From Halanaerobium saccharolyticum (lineage in GTDB: Bacteria > Bacillota > Halanaerobiia > Halanaerobiales > Halanaerobiaceae), in contig NZ_QAXS01000006.1 in NCBI RefSeq assembly GCF_003053565.1, forward strand, positions 1-64,000: a stretch of 64,000 nucleotides of DNA, given 5' to 3'. Positions 16,717 through 26,488 of the stretch are shown piece by piece. Each line of letters starts with the position of its first letter. The first letter of the stretch is position 1. The notes beneath the pieces were generated by a model that saw only the letters and a program-made list of their open reading frames with translations, made no database searches and was not told the DNA's origin. Position numbers and translations under genes: made by a program.

Positions 16717-18270
16717 TTATTCTTTTAATAATTCTTGATTTAATTCTTCTAAAATTATATCAACAGTGTCTCTTTTAGAATCAATATATTCTTGCCATTT
16801 ATTTTCTAATTCTTCCATGCTATTTGTTGATACAATTACATCACTAACTTCAGCCATCGTGTCTCCTAATCTAGAATTATATCTGGTATAATCATCTCCA
16901 GCAAACCAGGTTACTTCATATGGTTGAGGTTTCACATAAACATCATCTTCTAATTTTCTTCTTAATATACTTTTTACATCATTTTTAATTTTATCAGCTA
17001 AATTAGGATTATTTAAGTCAAATTCATCATGCATTGTGGTTAATTGAAAAAATCTTACTCCTGTATCATAGGGATTAATTAAATTTCCGTCTTCATCTTT
17101 TTCCCAGAGTATTTCAACTTCACCGTTTTCGTCTATTTGATAATCTTTACCTTCAATACCTAAAGTAGAAAGTCGCTGTCCTTTTTTTCCAGCCATATAA
17201 TTTTCAATTTCTAACCATCTAGCAAGTTTAGCATCAGACATCTCAGGATTATATATTGTTGCACTCCAGTGATCTAAAATTTCCTCTGCAAAATAATTGC
17301 CTTTTGGACTCGTAACAAACATAGGGGAAACGTCGGCAAGTTCTACATTTTTATCGGCTGCAGTAATAGAATTCATTATTCCAGAATAATCTCCAACACT
17401 AATGTTATCAAAATATATTCCTAATTCTCCAGCAATGAATTTATTCTTAGCAGCATCATTGTTAGCAATCGGCTGATCTTCCCAAATTATTCCTTGATCA
17501 TATAACTTTTTTGTTTCTTTTATTCCAGCAAGAAATTCTGGTTGAGCAGGCGCCCATACATACTCTCCATCTTTAACAGTATAAGTATTCATTTGATGAG
17601 TTTGTCTTAAACCTGCAAACCAGGGCCAAGCCCAACCAATACCACCTATACCAATAGTTTTTCTGTTTTCACCAGGGTTTTTTTCTATAAAAGCTTCAGC
17701 CATCTCTACCATTTCATCCCAGCTATACTCGTGATCTTTGTTAAAAAGACCAACCTCTTTAGCCCAATCAACTCGATAGATAAAGTTAAAAGTATCTACC
17801 AAAGGATCTCTCCAATCTACCGTTCCCATTGGTACTGGCATTGCATATAATTCTCCATTTATCTCCCAATAATCGTCTGATTTTAATTTATCTCTGATTG
17901 CCTGTAAATTAGGATATTTATCACCAAATTTTGGAATAGGTTTATATGCTCCCTGACTTGCCCAATTGACATACTCAGTAAATTTATTCTGTAAATCAGT
18001 CCACATAACATCTGGCATATCACCAGAAGCAGTCCAAATTCTAACCTTTTCATCCCAATTTCCCCAGTTTACTGGTCTAAATTCAAAATCAACATTAAAC
18101 TTTTCTTTAATTAAATCCAAACGAGGGTCTTCAAGTAGAGAATCTACATTCATTGTATTAATTACATAAGTATACTCTTTTTCATAATTCTCGTCCTGAG
18201 CCATCACAGCAGTTGACATAAAAGACACTAATAATAGTGAAACTAATAATAAAACAATTTTTTTCTTCAC
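16717..18270 (-). CDS. Extracellular solute-binding protein, LplA/YtcQ type
   Basis: 517 residues. The signal peptide is MKKKIVLLLVSLLL...STAVMAQD, with a type I cleavage site after AMAQ-like residues near 24-25. There is no lipobox cysteine, so the protein is free in a periplasm. The mature part is the large two-lobed CUT1 binding protein (family 1) used with LplB/LplC-type permeases. Conserved aromatic residues (WAWPWF near 210) suit sugar stacking. First gene of the lplABC-yesN-GH36-yesM-yesL operon, with TCCTCC-complement ribosome binding site. Ligand inferred from context: mannooligosaccharides, possibly galactosylated. Confidence 0.92.
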   Translation of the reverse strand: MKKKIVLLLVSLLLVSFMSTAVMAQDENYEKEYTYVINTMNVDSLLEDPRLDLIKEKFNVDFEFRPVNWGNWDEKVRIWTASGDMPDVMWTDLQNKFTEYVNWASQGAYKPIPKFGDKYPNLQAIRDKLKSDDYWEINGELYAMPVPMGTVDWRDPLVDTFNFIYRVDWAKEVGLFNKDHEYSWDEMVEMAEAFIEKNPGENRKTIGIGGIGWAWPWFAGLRQTHQMNTYTVKDGEYVWAPAQPEFLAGIKETKKLYDQGIIWEDQPIANNDAAKNKFIAGELGIYFDNISVGDYSGIMNSITAADKNVELADVSPMFVTSPKGNYFAEEILDHWSATIYNPEMSDAKLARWLEIENYMAGKKGQRLSTLGIEGKDYQIDENGEVEILWEKDEDGNLINPYDTGVRFFQLTTMHDEFDLNNPNLADKIKNDVKSILRRKLEDDVYVKPQPYEVTWFAGDDYTRYNSRLGDTMAEVSDVIVSTNSMEELENKWQEYIDSKRDTVDIILEELNQELLKE

Positions 18271-18361
18271 TTTTTTTCCTCCTGAGTTTAGTTTAGCTAC
18301 CGGTAAGCTATTTATGATTACTTATAAACTTATAATCTTGCCTGTTATTTAACTTAATATA

Positions 18362-18419
18362 ATTATATATCAGAAAATTTCAAATAAAAATGTAATAATC
18401 TCAAATGATTTTGTAATAA
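18362..18419 (-). promoter_or_regulatory. Promoter and tandem 21-bp operator of the lpl operon
   Basis: On the minus strand two adjacent 21-base direct repeats, 18399-18419 and 18378-18398, share TTATTACA-N6-TTTGA and are identical at 16 of 21 positions. A TATAAT (18362-18367) follows, and the proximal repeat covers the expected -35 position. This is the geometry of AraC/YesN activator sites (two helical turns apart, overlapping -35). The operon carries its own YesN regulator, so autoregulation is likely. No good -35 hexamer is seen, as expected for an activated promoter. Confidence 0.7.
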
Positions 18420-18435
18420 ACTCAGATTTTTTCTA

Positions 18436-18463
18436 AAAAAAGCAGAGCTATTACACTCTGCCA
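18436..18463 (-). terminator. Terminator after the GH26 mannanase gene
   Basis: On the minus strand, GGCAGAG and CTCTGC pair around TGTAATAG and run into TTTTTTT. Confidence 0.8.
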
Positions 18464-18473
18464 TTTAGTATTC

Positions 18474-20165
18474 TTAATTTTCTACCCGTTTTAAACTAAC
18501 ATTATCAATATAAACATTTGGTTTTTCTAATCCAACATTAAATTCAATACGAGCATCAGGATCATCTGCTTCCTCCATAGTAAAAGTTCTTTTAATTGTC
18601 TTTTTATTATGGCTAATCTCAATTGAATCATCACCAAAATACATTAAATAATCTCCACCCTGCTCTCCAACTTTCACAAATAATTTTCGCTCAGAATCTG
18701 AATAAATGTCAAAAGTTAGGTTATACTTAATACCCTTTTCTAATTTTATATTAGAATGAATTAATTGAACATGATACTTTTCTTTACCAGGATTTTGAAT
18801 ATTAATTTTAGCTTTTCCCTTATCTGTTTTCAGTTCAGCTTTTGCTCCCTCATTTTCAAAAATATAGCTACTCCAACCAGTTAAGCCATCAGAAAAATCT
18901 CCATTACTTAGCAGATTGGTATTTGCAGCCGCTTTAAAGTGAGCAATTATTTTAATATCATCATTTGCATTTATTTTAATGGGATTCTGTTGACCACTAA
19001 TATTTCCTGACCATTTAGTAAATTCAAAACCTTTATTTGCAACTGCCTCAAAGCAGACTTCAGTTCTTTTATCTACTGTTGTATTATTAGTACTACTCTT
19101 AATTTTACCATTTCCTTTTGCCATTGTATAAATTTTAGCAATTTTTGTTTCTACCTTTTCAGTAATATAATAATCCATAATATTTGGTAGTTCAGATAAG
19201 GTTATTACATATTCACTATTATATACTTTTTTTAGATGTTCTATTGAATTATTATCTATAAGCCAATCAGAATGCCAGGTCATAAACCAAATCCAATCAA
19301 TATTATCTTTTTTTGACAATTCTGGATCAGGCATTACTCCACATTCATGATAAGCTACCGGCTCTCCTAATCCTACTACATCTCGAACGGAGTTATACAT
19401 TTTTTTCTGTGGTTTAGAATCAACATTGTAAGTGTCAGCACCACTTAGATCTACATATTTATCTCCAGGATACCAATCTTTATCAGCATTACCTGCAAAA
19501 CCTAAAAACCAGATAAGATTATTTAAGCCTTTTTCTTCAGTAAAATAATTATACATAAATCTCCATAGTTTATTAAACTTCTCTGGTCCTCCTTTACTCC
19601 ACCAGAACCAACTACCATTATGCTCATGCATTGGGCGCCAGATTATAGGAACATTAGCATTTTTTAATTGTTTTAAATAATTAGCAATTCTATCTAAATC
19701 TGAAATCATTGCTTTATATTCTTTTGTTCCTTCTGTTAAAACTTGATCAATGTTAATTTCTTTTTTGCTATTTTCATAACCTTCTCCAATCGTTGGTGCT
19801 CCCCAGTGCCACATAATTGTCGGGATTCCACCTTTTTGCCACCACTCAATTGCTCTATTAACAACATTTTGATTATCTTTTTCATGAATAAAATCTAGGC
19901 CTCTAATAGCTGGCTGCTTACCTGTGTGTTTATTAATATATTCCAGTTCATAATTAGGTCCATCCACCCAAGTAGACTCCATTTGTCCTGAGAGCATTTT
20001 ATCTCCATTAATAGTATGAAGATAATTAAGTACTGCACGAACTTCTTTACTCGCTTCCGAATTGATAGGTTCAGTTCTAATAATTTTTGTTGGCTCAACT
20101 GCAATAACTGACGTACTAAAAAACATAATCAATAAGATAAGAGAAATAATAGTTAATTTATCCAT
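18474..20165 (-). CDS. Secreted endo-beta-1,4-mannanase, GH26, with carbohydrate-binding module
   Basis: 563 residues. The signal peptide (about 1-22) has no lipobox. The GH26 catalytic domain (about 30-330) has the acid/base Glu in WRPMHEHNGSWFWW and the nucleophile Glu in VAYHECGVM. A small repeat domain follows (about 345-410; GFEFTKWSG...IIAHFKA, of the InlB/Flg_new type). The C-terminal jelly roll (about 412-563, NLLSNGDFSDGLTGWSS) resembles CBM4/9-type carbohydrate-binding modules. It is the only clearly secreted hydrolase of the region and should open mannan outside the inner membrane. It follows the 328-residue GH130 gene by 61 bases and is probably co-transcribed with it. Confidence 0.93.
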   Translation of the reverse strand: MDKLTIISLILLIMFFSTSVIAVEPTKIIRTEPINSEASKEVRAVLNYLHTINGDKMLSGQMESTWVDGPNYELEYINKHTGKQPAIRGLDFIHEKDNQNVVNRAIEWWQKGGIPTIMWHWGAPTIGEGYENSKKEINIDQVLTEGTKEYKAMISDLDRIANYLKQLKNANVPIIWRPMHEHNGSWFWWSKGGPEKFNKLWRFMYNYFTEEKGLNNLIWFLGFAGNADKDWYPGDKYVDLSGADTYNVDSKPQKKMYNSVRDVVGLGEPVAYHECGVMPDPELSKKDNIDWIWFMTWHSDWLIDNNSIEHLKKVYNSEYVITLSELPNIMDYYITEKVETKIAKIYTMAKGNGKIKSSTNNTTVDKRTEVCFEAVANKGFEFTKWSGNISGQQNPIKINANDDIKIIAHFKAAANTNLLSNGDFSDGLTGWSSYIFENEGAKAELKTDKGKAKINIQNPGKEKYHVQLIHSNIKLEKGIKYNLTFDIYSDSERKLFVKVGEQGGDYLMYFGDDSIEISHNKKTIKRTFTMEEADDPDARIEFNVGLEKPNVYIDNVSLKRVEN

Positions 20166-20226
20166 TAGCTATTCCTTTCTTATGTTTGAGATTTTTATAA
20201 TCTTGAACACTAAATATCATATTATT

Positions 20227-21213
20227 CTAAAGTGAATTATTCTTAATAAATTCTACCAGTTCATCTATTTTAGTATAAGCAAGAGCAACTACTGTGTCTG
20301 CTCCACCATAATAAATTGCCATTCTACCAGTATCAGGATCATGTAAAGTTGCACAAGGGAAAGCAACATTAGGTACATCTCCAACACATTCATAATCTTC
20401 TTGTGGGGAAAGTAAATAAGGTTCAGTTCTATATTTTACCTGCCATGGTTTTTCTAAATCTAATAAGGCAGCACCCATGCTGTAGACAAAACCATTACAA
20501 GAATTTAAAACACCATGATAAATTAAAAGCCATCCTTCTGATGTTTCGATTGGAGCTGGCCCTGGTCCTATTTTTGTACTCTGCCAACCACCTTTGCTTC
20601 CCATTACATATCTATGTTCTCCCCAGTGCACTAAATTATTACTCTGGCTTAAAAAGATATCACCAAAAGGTGTATGGCCATTATCACTGGGACGGCTTAG
20701 CATAACATATTTATCATTTATTTTTCTCGGAAACAAAACCCCATTTCTATTGAAAGGTAAAAAAGAATTCTCCATCTGAGTAAAGTTCTTGAAATCTTCA
20801 GTGTATCCCAGTCCAATTGTTGGGCCATGATAACCATTACACCACATTACATAATATTTCCCATCCATTGCTACCACTCTTGGATCATATTTATATTCTG
20901 ACTTACCAATTTCGTCTTTATCATAGTCAAATTCTATCGGTTCTGGCTCAATGTCCCAATTAATTCCATCTTTACTTTTGCCAGCATGAATATTCATATT
21001 TCTTGCCTTATCATCAACTCTAAAGACACCAGCAAAACCCTCTTTGTATGGAACAACAGCACTATTAAAAATACTATTAGAATTTGGAGTCGCATCACGC
21101 GGAATTATTGGGTTTTTCTTTGAACGCCAAACTACATTGTCACAATTCGCAGGTTTTTCCTCCCAGGGAATATTTGGCAGGCTTTCTCCATAAATTTTGA
21201 TTTCTTCACTCAT
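20227..21213 (-). CDS. GH130 beta-1,4-mannooligosaccharide phosphorylase (GH130_2-like)
   Basis: 328 residues, five-bladed beta-propeller. GH130 enzymes cleave beta-mannosides with inorganic phosphate to give alpha-mannose-1-phosphate. The probable catalytic Asp lies in [21 protein letters not shown]. Phosphate-binding residues of the family would be Arg/His such as those in YHGVLN. The short length and the C-terminal [28 protein letters not shown] suit the mannooligosaccharide phosphorylase subgroup rather than the mannosylglucose subgroup, but subgroup assignment needs a tree. No signal peptide: it acts on imported oligosaccharides. First gene of a unit with the mannanase. Confidence 0.88.
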   Translation of the reverse strand: MSEEIKIYGESLPNIPWEEKPANCDNVVWRSKKNPIIPRDATPNSNSIFNSAVVPYKEGFAGVFRVDDKARNMNIHAGKSKDGINWDIEPEPIEFDYDKDEIGKSEYKYDPRVVAMDGKYYVMWCNGYHGPTIGLGYTEDFKNFTQMENSFLPFNRNGVLFPRKINDKYVMLSRPSDNGHTPFGDIFLSQSNNLVHWGEHRYVMGSKGGWQSTKIGPGPAPIETSEGWLLIYHGVLNSCNGFVYSMGAALLDLEKPWQVKYRTEPYLLSPQEDYECVGDVPNVAFPCATLHDPDTGRMAIYYGGADTVVALAYTKIDELVEFIKNNSL

Positions 21214-21258
21214 AAATTAACACTCCTTCAATTTGTTTTAATTCTGTAAATTAATAAT

Positions 21259-21311
21259 ATTATAAAACTATCAATTTGAACATGAATATAATTCAGATTT
21301 TTTTGTAATTT
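21259..21311 (-). promoter_or_regulatory. Promoter and YesN-like box of the GH130-GH26 unit
   Basis: On the minus strand AAATTACA-N6-TCTGA (in 21291-21311) matches the distal lplA repeat at about 15 of 21 positions. A weaker, slightly shifted second copy lies at about 21269-21290. A TATAAT follows at 21259-21264. The site suggests that the same YesN-like regulator controls the extracellular mannanase and the phosphorylase. Confidence 0.45.
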
Positions 21312-21335
21312 ACTCAGTTATATCTCAAAAAACTA

Positions 21336-21354
21336 ACAGGCCAAAAAGACCTGT
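21336..21354 (-). terminator. Terminator after the 400-residue GH130 gene
   Basis: On the minus strand, ACAGG and CCTGT pair around TCTTTTTGG and are followed by TAGTTTTTTG. Confidence 0.7.
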
Positions 21355-21367
21355 AAGCTTAAACTTC

Positions 21368-22570
21368 TTAGCTATTCATTATTTTTAGATTTTTTTCAAT
21401 TAATTCTTTTCTTGTCTTAACAGAAGCTGCAGAGCGAAGTTTGTCTTCCGGGGTGTTTTTTGCATAATCAAGCAGACGATTTACAGAAGTCTCTGCCACA
21501 TGGATTCGGGTATCAGAGGAAGCATAGTAAATTAAAACTCTACCATTATCTTCTCTGATTACTCCATTAACAAAAACTACATTTGAGACATCTCCAACCC
21601 TTTCTTCTCCATGGGGAGCAATTAAATAACCACCAGGATTATAAATCACCTTAGTAGGATCATCTAAATCTGTCATAAAAGCGTAAATTACATAACGCAG
21701 TCCGGCAGCTGTATTACGAACACCATGGGCAATATGCAGCCAACCTTCATCAGTTTTTATTGGAGCATCACCCTGGCCATTTTTTGCTTCTTTTATAGTA
21801 TGATAAAATCTTTGATCAATAATTTCTTCTTTATTAATTACTGGATTTTCAATATCATCAGCCAGCCCCCAACCAATTCCACCGCCGGAGCCAGTACTGA
21901 TAAATCCGTCCTGAGGACGAGTATAAAATGCATATTTACCATCTACAAATTCTGGATGTAAAACAACATTTCTCTGCTGAGCTGAGGGAGTTTTTAAGTC
22001 AGGCAGTCTTTCCCATTCCTTTAAATCTTTTGTTCTGACTATACCAGCTTGAGCTTCTGCAGCAGTGGTATTTCCAGCATCTGCTTCAGGATCTTTTCGC
22101 TCAGTACAGAAAATACCATAAATCCAGCCATCTTCGTGTTTAACCAACCTCATATCATAAACATTAATATCTGGTCTTTTGGTTTCTGGAATCTCAACCG
22201 GATAATCCCAAAACTCAAAATTATCAATTCCATTATCACTTTCTACTATCGAAAAAAATGATTTGCGGTCATTTCCCTCAGTTCTGACCATTAAATAATA
22301 TTTGCCATTTAATTTAATGGCACCAGGATTAAATGTTGCGTTAATCCCCTGTCTTTCCATTAAATAGGGATTGCTTTCATAATCTAAATCATAACGCCAG
22401 TAAATCGGAGTATGCTCTGCAGTTAAGACTGGATATTTATAACGATAAAAAATACCATTTCCTGGCTCAATCCTTTCATTTTCTTTTTCAACTATATTTC
22501 TTCTCTCTCTTTCCAATAAACGCAGTCTTGTCTGAAATTCATCTTTAGTTAATTTTTTCATTAATTCCAT
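21368..22570 (-). CDS. GH130 4-O-beta-mannosyl-glucose phosphorylase (GH130_1-like)
   Basis: 400 residues with start at the ATG that follows GAGGTGGGAAAA; a GTG three codons earlier lies inside that site. It fits the longer GH130_1 group, which splits 4-O-beta-mannosyl-glucose into mannose-1-phosphate and glucose. The N-terminal helix ([13 protein letters not shown]), [20 protein letters not shown] and [18 protein letters not shown], with the probable catalytic Asp, are as expected. It lies 46 bases downstream of the epimerase gene, whose product is exactly its substrate. This gene pair is the known signature of the epimerase/phosphorylase mannan route. Cytoplasmic. Confidence 0.9.
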   Translation of the reverse strand: MELMKKLTKDEFQTRLRLLERERRNIVEKENERIEPGNGIFYRYKYPVLTAEHTPIYWRYDLDYESNPYLMERQGINATFNPGAIKLNGKYYLMVRTEGNDRKSFFSIVESDNGIDNFEFWDYPVEIPETKRPDINVYDMRLVKHEDGWIYGIFCTERKDPEADAGNTTAAEAQAGIVRTKDLKEWERLPDLKTPSAQQRNVVLHPEFVDGKYAFYTRPQDGFISTGSGGGIGWGLADDIENPVINKEEIIDQRFYHTIKEAKNGQGDAPIKTDEGWLHIAHGVRNTAAGLRYVIYAFMTDLDDPTKVIYNPGGYLIAPHGEERVGDVSNVVFVNGVIREDNGRVLIYYASSDTRIHVAETSVNRLLDYAKNTPEDKLRSAASVKTRKELIEKNLKIMNS

Positions 22571-22616
22571 TTTTCCCACCTCAATTTTTATTATATTAGT
22601 GATTTAACAAAATTAG

Positions 22617-23816
22617 TTATTTTCTAATTGTTTTAATTCTATTAATAGCTTCATAACAGGCACGGCTATTATGGTAAGGTGATTTCCAAGGGTTAATTTT
22701 GGCTTTATCTGAAGCCACTCCCTGATGATCAACCAACCAATACCAGCCTCCTTTTTGGTGATCGATAAGATTGTTTAATATATAGTCCCAATTTTTTAAG
22801 GCTGCTTCCAGATATTTTTCAGAACCACTTAATTGATAAGCATTGATGAATCCTACTACCGCTTCAGCCTGGGGCCACCAGTGTCGATCACTGTCAATTT
22901 TTTGAGCTTCTTTTTCATAAATAACACTTCCATCTTGATTTATTCCTTCTTTTAAAACCACAGCAGCCATTTTTTTAGCATAAACACCAGTTTTATCGAT
23001 TAGAGCTTTATTTCCAAGCACTTCTGCTGCCTCAAAAATCAACCAGCTGCCCTCTATATCATGACCATATGAGATTATATCAGACTTAGAACTCCAGTCT
23101 TGATCAAAAAAAAGTTTGAATTGGTAATTATTTGAATCAACAATTTTATTAATCATTACTTTAATTAATTCTTCCAATCTAGCCTCTAATTTTTTATCAG
23201 GCCAGACTCGATAGAGGTTGGTATAAGCTTCTAAAATATGAAGATGAGTGTTCATTGATTTAGCAACATTCATATCTTTTTCACTTAGGCTCATATCATT
23301 TACTGGTGACCAGTCTTTGCTATAAGCTTCAAAATAACCACCATATTCTGAATCATAGCTTTTATCTTCAATTAAAGAAAAAATCTCAATTGCTTTATTA
23401 ATTGCTGCCTCTTTTTTGAAAGCGCGAAAATATTCGCTAAAAGCATAGATACAAAAAGCCTGTCCATATATTTGCTTCTTTGTTTGAAGAGCTTGACCAT
23501 TTTGATCAAGCAACCAATAAAAACCACCTCTTTTTTTATCTTCAAAATTATCTAGCAGATAATTATAGGCTCTGTCTGCCATTTTTTTGTATTTAATATT
23601 TTTATCTTCCCGATAAGCATTGCTAAAACTCCAAAGAATACGGCTGTTTAAAATAAGAGCTTTATTAGCTGCAGGTACCGGTTGATTATTAACTTTTAAC
23701 TCTCCATAAAAACCTCCATTTTTCTGATCAATCGAGTTTTCAAGCCAGAAATTTAATAATTTTTCTTTTTCTTTAATTAATGAATCGAGAAATTTTAATT
23801 GAAGCTTTTTTTGCAT
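22617..23816 (-). CDS. Cellobiose 2-epimerase (AGE superfamily)
   Basis: 399 residues in an (alpha/alpha)6 barrel. It epimerises the reducing-end sugar of beta-1,4-disaccharides; on mannobiose it yields mannosyl-glucose. The conserved histidines are visible in SMNTHLHILEAY, SYGHDIEGSWL and RHWWPQAEAVVGF, and the C-terminal PYHNSRACYE is typical. The ATG after GAAGGGATGATAATT was chosen because an earlier ATG lies inside the ribosome binding site. A hairpin with a T tail sits immediately before that site. Co-transcribed with the GH130_1 gene. Confidence 0.93.
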   Translation of the reverse strand: MQKKLQLKFLDSLIKEKEKLLNFWLENSIDQKNGGFYGELKVNNQPVPAANKALILNSRILWSFSNAYREDKNIKYKKMADRAYNYLLDNFEDKKRGGFYWLLDQNGQALQTKKQIYGQAFCIYAFSEYFRAFKKEAAINKAIEIFSLIEDKSYDSEYGGYFEAYSKDWSPVNDMSLSEKDMNVAKSMNTHLHILEAYTNLYRVWPDKKLEARLEELIKVMINKIVDSNNYQFKLFFDQDWSSKSDIISYGHDIEGSWLIFEAAEVLGNKALIDKTGVYAKKMAAVVLKEGINQDGSVIYEKEAQKIDSDRHWWPQAEAVVGFINAYQLSGSEKYLEAALKNWDYILNNLIDHQKGGWYWLVDHQGVASDKAKINPWKSPYHNSRACYEAINRIKTIRK

Positions 23817-23840
23817 AATTATCATCCCTTCTTAAAAATA

Positions 23841-23883
23841 AAAGGGTGTACTATTAAAAATTAGCTTTTAATAATCCACCCCT
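23841..23883 (-). terminator. Terminator-like hairpin directly before the epimerase start
   Basis: On the minus strand, AGGGGTG and ATTAAAA pair with TTTTAAT and CACCCTTTT across a GCTAAT loop, and the tail is TTTTATTTTT. The tail ends 10-15 bases before the epimerase ribosome binding site, leaving no room for a promoter after it. It is either the terminator of the beta-mannosidase unit with read-through, or a leader attenuator. Confidence 0.65.
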
Positions 23884-23920
23884 ATTAGTGTGCCTATTAT
23901 TTAATTTTAATTAAGATAAA

Positions 23921-23956
23921 ACTAAGTTGACTACCAAAATATCAGCTTAACTTAGT
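23921..23956 (-). terminator. Hairpin after the beta-mannosidase gene
   Basis: ACTAAGTT and AACTTAGT pair around 20 bases; on the minus strand the 3' arm runs into TTTTATC. A second small stem (ACTAAAT/ATTTAGT) lies at about 23964-23983. Probably the end of the chemoreceptor/mannosidase transcript. Confidence 0.5.
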
Positions 23957-23980
23957 CTCAAATGACTAAATCTAAAAAAT

Positions 23981-26464
23981 TTAGTATGTGTCAACAAGTG
24001 ATTTTATCATTAATTTTTCTTCTACTTCTTCTACTGTCATTTCTTTTTCCGGCTTAATCTCAATTATTATCTCTCTCCCAGGGTAAATATGGAAGAAATT
24101 ATCACTTAATTGAGCATCAATCTCACTAAGCTCAAGCCAGGTCCAGAGAGCAGTATTTTGAGCATTAAGATTTAATTTAAATTTATTTTCTTCTAAAGCT
24201 TCAATATTAGTTTCAAATCCAGGCTCTTTAAGCTGCATATGTTTTGGTTTAGCAAAAGAAACAAAATTATCTGCGACAATTTCTCCTTCTACTTTTAATT
24301 CCACCCAAAGCATTAAATCTCTGTTTCCAAATTCAGAAACTTCTTCTTTAAAGTTAAGTTTGAGCACTTTTTGATTGCTCTGCCCTTCAATTTCCACTGC
24401 AAAATTATTAGACTTAATTAATTTACCAGCTACATCGCGAAGCTGCCAGTTTAACTCGCCCTGCTGCTTCTCCATTAAATCACTGGTAATATGAATTTCT
24501 ACTGTTGAATCTTCTGGATTTTCAATTCCAGAAACTAGTAGAGGTGCATAGAATTTTTTAGCCATATAGTGTAAGGCCTTCCAGCGGCCGTGATAATCTA
24601 GGGAAGACCAGCTCGCTACCGGCCAGTTATCATTTAACTGCCAGTAAAGTGTTCCCATTCCTCTTGGCATATTACGACGCCAGTTTTCGACAGCATATTT
24701 AATACCGAGGCCCTGCAGAATTTGACTGGTCCAGATAGTATTTTCAAAACCAACAGGTAAACGGAACCACTGGAGCATGTAATGCATAATTACTGAATTA
24801 CCAATTCCACTCCGTTGATGGTGTTCCATTACATATGAAGTTATGTTGCGGTCTTCTTTTTCAGTATATCCATAACTAGTTTTAGGTTCAGGAAATGATT
24901 GAAAACCAAATTCACTATTAAAGCGATGTTCACAACTACGATACCATTCAAATGGTTTTAAACCATGCCAGACATCCCAGAGATGAGCATCTCCTGAGTC
25001 AGGGTTATTATAATCATTACGATCACCCTGAGGAGTGTGAGGACTACCTGGCCAGTAATCAGTCTGTGGATTATGATCTGCTACAATTTCGGGCAGTAGT
25101 TCATCAAAAAGCTTTTTATAATCATCCCAGGGCATTGTTATTTTTTCACTGTCCCACTCTTCAGCTGCAATTCCCTGTTCAATCTCATTATTACCACACC
25201 ATAGTGCCAGAGAAGCATGATGGCGTATTCTTTTTACATTATCTTCTGCTTCAACTTTAACATTTTCCATAAAATCATCATCAAAACTCGGATAGGTTCC
25301 ACAGGCAAATACGAAATCCTGCCAGACAGTCAATCCAAGTTGATCACAGATTTCATAAAAGTCATCAGTCTCATATAGTCCACCACCCCAGACTCTGAGC
25401 ATATTCATGTTAGCAGCGGCTGCAGATTCTAAAAGCTCTCTATAATCTTCTCTTTTAACTCGAGAGACAAAAGCATCAGCTGGAATCCAGTTAGCTCCTT
25501 TGGCAAAAAAGTCCTCTCCATTTGCCCTGAATTTAAAAGATTCTCCCCATTCATCTGCTTCAGTAATTAATTCAAGAGTTCTTAAACCTATTTTTTTCTG
25601 ATTCTTGTCTAAATACTGGCCATTACTATCATAAATGGTAATCTCTAAGTTATAGAGAGGCTGCTCTCCCATTCCATTAGGCCACCAGATTTCTGGATTT
25701 TCTACTTCAAAGTCAATTTTTGCTTTTTCACCTTCAATTTCAAATTTATTGTGGTATTCCTTTTTTCCTGCCAGTGAAAAGTCTATTTCTACAGTAAGAT
25801 TTTCAGCAGCAATTTTTTCACATTCGAGATCAATACTTAAATCAACATCACCATTTTCTAAATGATTTTGCTCTATCTGAACTGCTTCTATACGTGCTTT
25901 ATCAAGTGCGATTAGTTCAATATCTTTCCAGATTCCCATTGTAACAAGCATCGGACCCCAATCCCAACCAAAATTACTTGGCTGTTTTCGCAGCCAGCCA
26001 CCTCCATGCAGACGGTGGTCACCAACACTCCAAGCTGGAATATGGAATTCCTCATCTTTTTGCTTTAGATATGGCAGAGGAGAATTAAAATGAATTTTTA
26101 TTTCGTTTTCTCCTTCTTTCAGATATTCTTTGACATCAAACTCCCACTCCCGATACATATTATTAGTAGAAGCTATTTTTTGCTCATTTAAATAAATTTC
26201 AGCCAGAGTGTCCAAACCTTTTGCACTTAAAAGAATTTTTTTAGCTGCTAAAAAGTCAGCATCAAGATTAAAAGTACGACTGTAATCCCAATCACTCTCA
26301 CCAATCCACATAACTTTCTCTTCATTATCTCTATAAAATGGATCATCAATTAGACCAGCATTTATTAAATCAGTATGAACACAACCAGGAACTTCTGCTG
26401 TGATAACATCATTCTCTCCACTCTGATTTAACTGCCACTTACCATTTAGACTAAGATTATTCAT
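23981..26464 (-). CDS. Beta-mannosidase, GH2
   Basis: 827 residues, normal for GH2 beta-mannosidases. An N-terminal sugar-binding sandwich includes SNFGWDWGPMLVTMG, typical of mannosidases rather than galactosidases. An immunoglobulin-like domain and the TIM barrel follow, with the acid/base Glu in WCGNNEIEQG and the nucleophile Glu in RFNSEFGFQSFPE. No signal peptide; it releases mannose from the non-reducing end of imported mannooligosaccharides. It starts 24 bases after the chemoreceptor gene, so the two should be one transcript. Confidence 0.95.
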   Translation of the reverse strand: MNNLSLNGKWQLNQSGENDVITAEVPGCVHTDLINAGLIDDPFYRDNEEKVMWIGESDWDYSRTFNLDADFLAAKKILLSAKGLDTLAEIYLNEQKIASTNNMYREWEFDVKEYLKEGENEIKIHFNSPLPYLKQKDEEFHIPAWSVGDHRLHGGGWLRKQPSNFGWDWGPMLVTMGIWKDIELIALDKARIEAVQIEQNHLENGDVDLSIDLECEKIAAENLTVEIDFSLAGKKEYHNKFEIEGEKAKIDFEVENPEIWWPNGMGEQPLYNLEITIYDSNGQYLDKNQKKIGLRTLELITEADEWGESFKFRANGEDFFAKGANWIPADAFVSRVKREDYRELLESAAAANMNMLRVWGGGLYETDDFYEICDQLGLTVWQDFVFACGTYPSFDDDFMENVKVEAEDNVKRIRHHASLALWCGNNEIEQGIAAEEWDSEKITMPWDDYKKLFDELLPEIVADHNPQTDYWPGSPHTPQGDRNDYNNPDSGDAHLWDVWHGLKPFEWYRSCEHRFNSEFGFQSFPEPKTSYGYTEKEDRNITSYVMEHHQRSGIGNSVIMHYMLQWFRLPVGFENTIWTSQILQGLGIKYAVENWRRNMPRGMGTLYWQLNDNWPVASWSSLDYHGRWKALHYMAKKFYAPLLVSGIENPEDSTVEIHITSDLMEKQQGELNWQLRDVAGKLIKSNNFAVEIEGQSNQKVLKLNFKEEVSEFGNRDLMLWVELKVEGEIVADNFVSFAKPKHMQLKEPGFETNIEALEENKFKLNLNAQNTALWTWLELSEIDAQLSDNFFHIYPGREIIIEIKPEKEMTVEEVEEKLMIKSLVDTY

Positions 26465-26488
26465 CTGATCACCTCTATATTTTATTAG

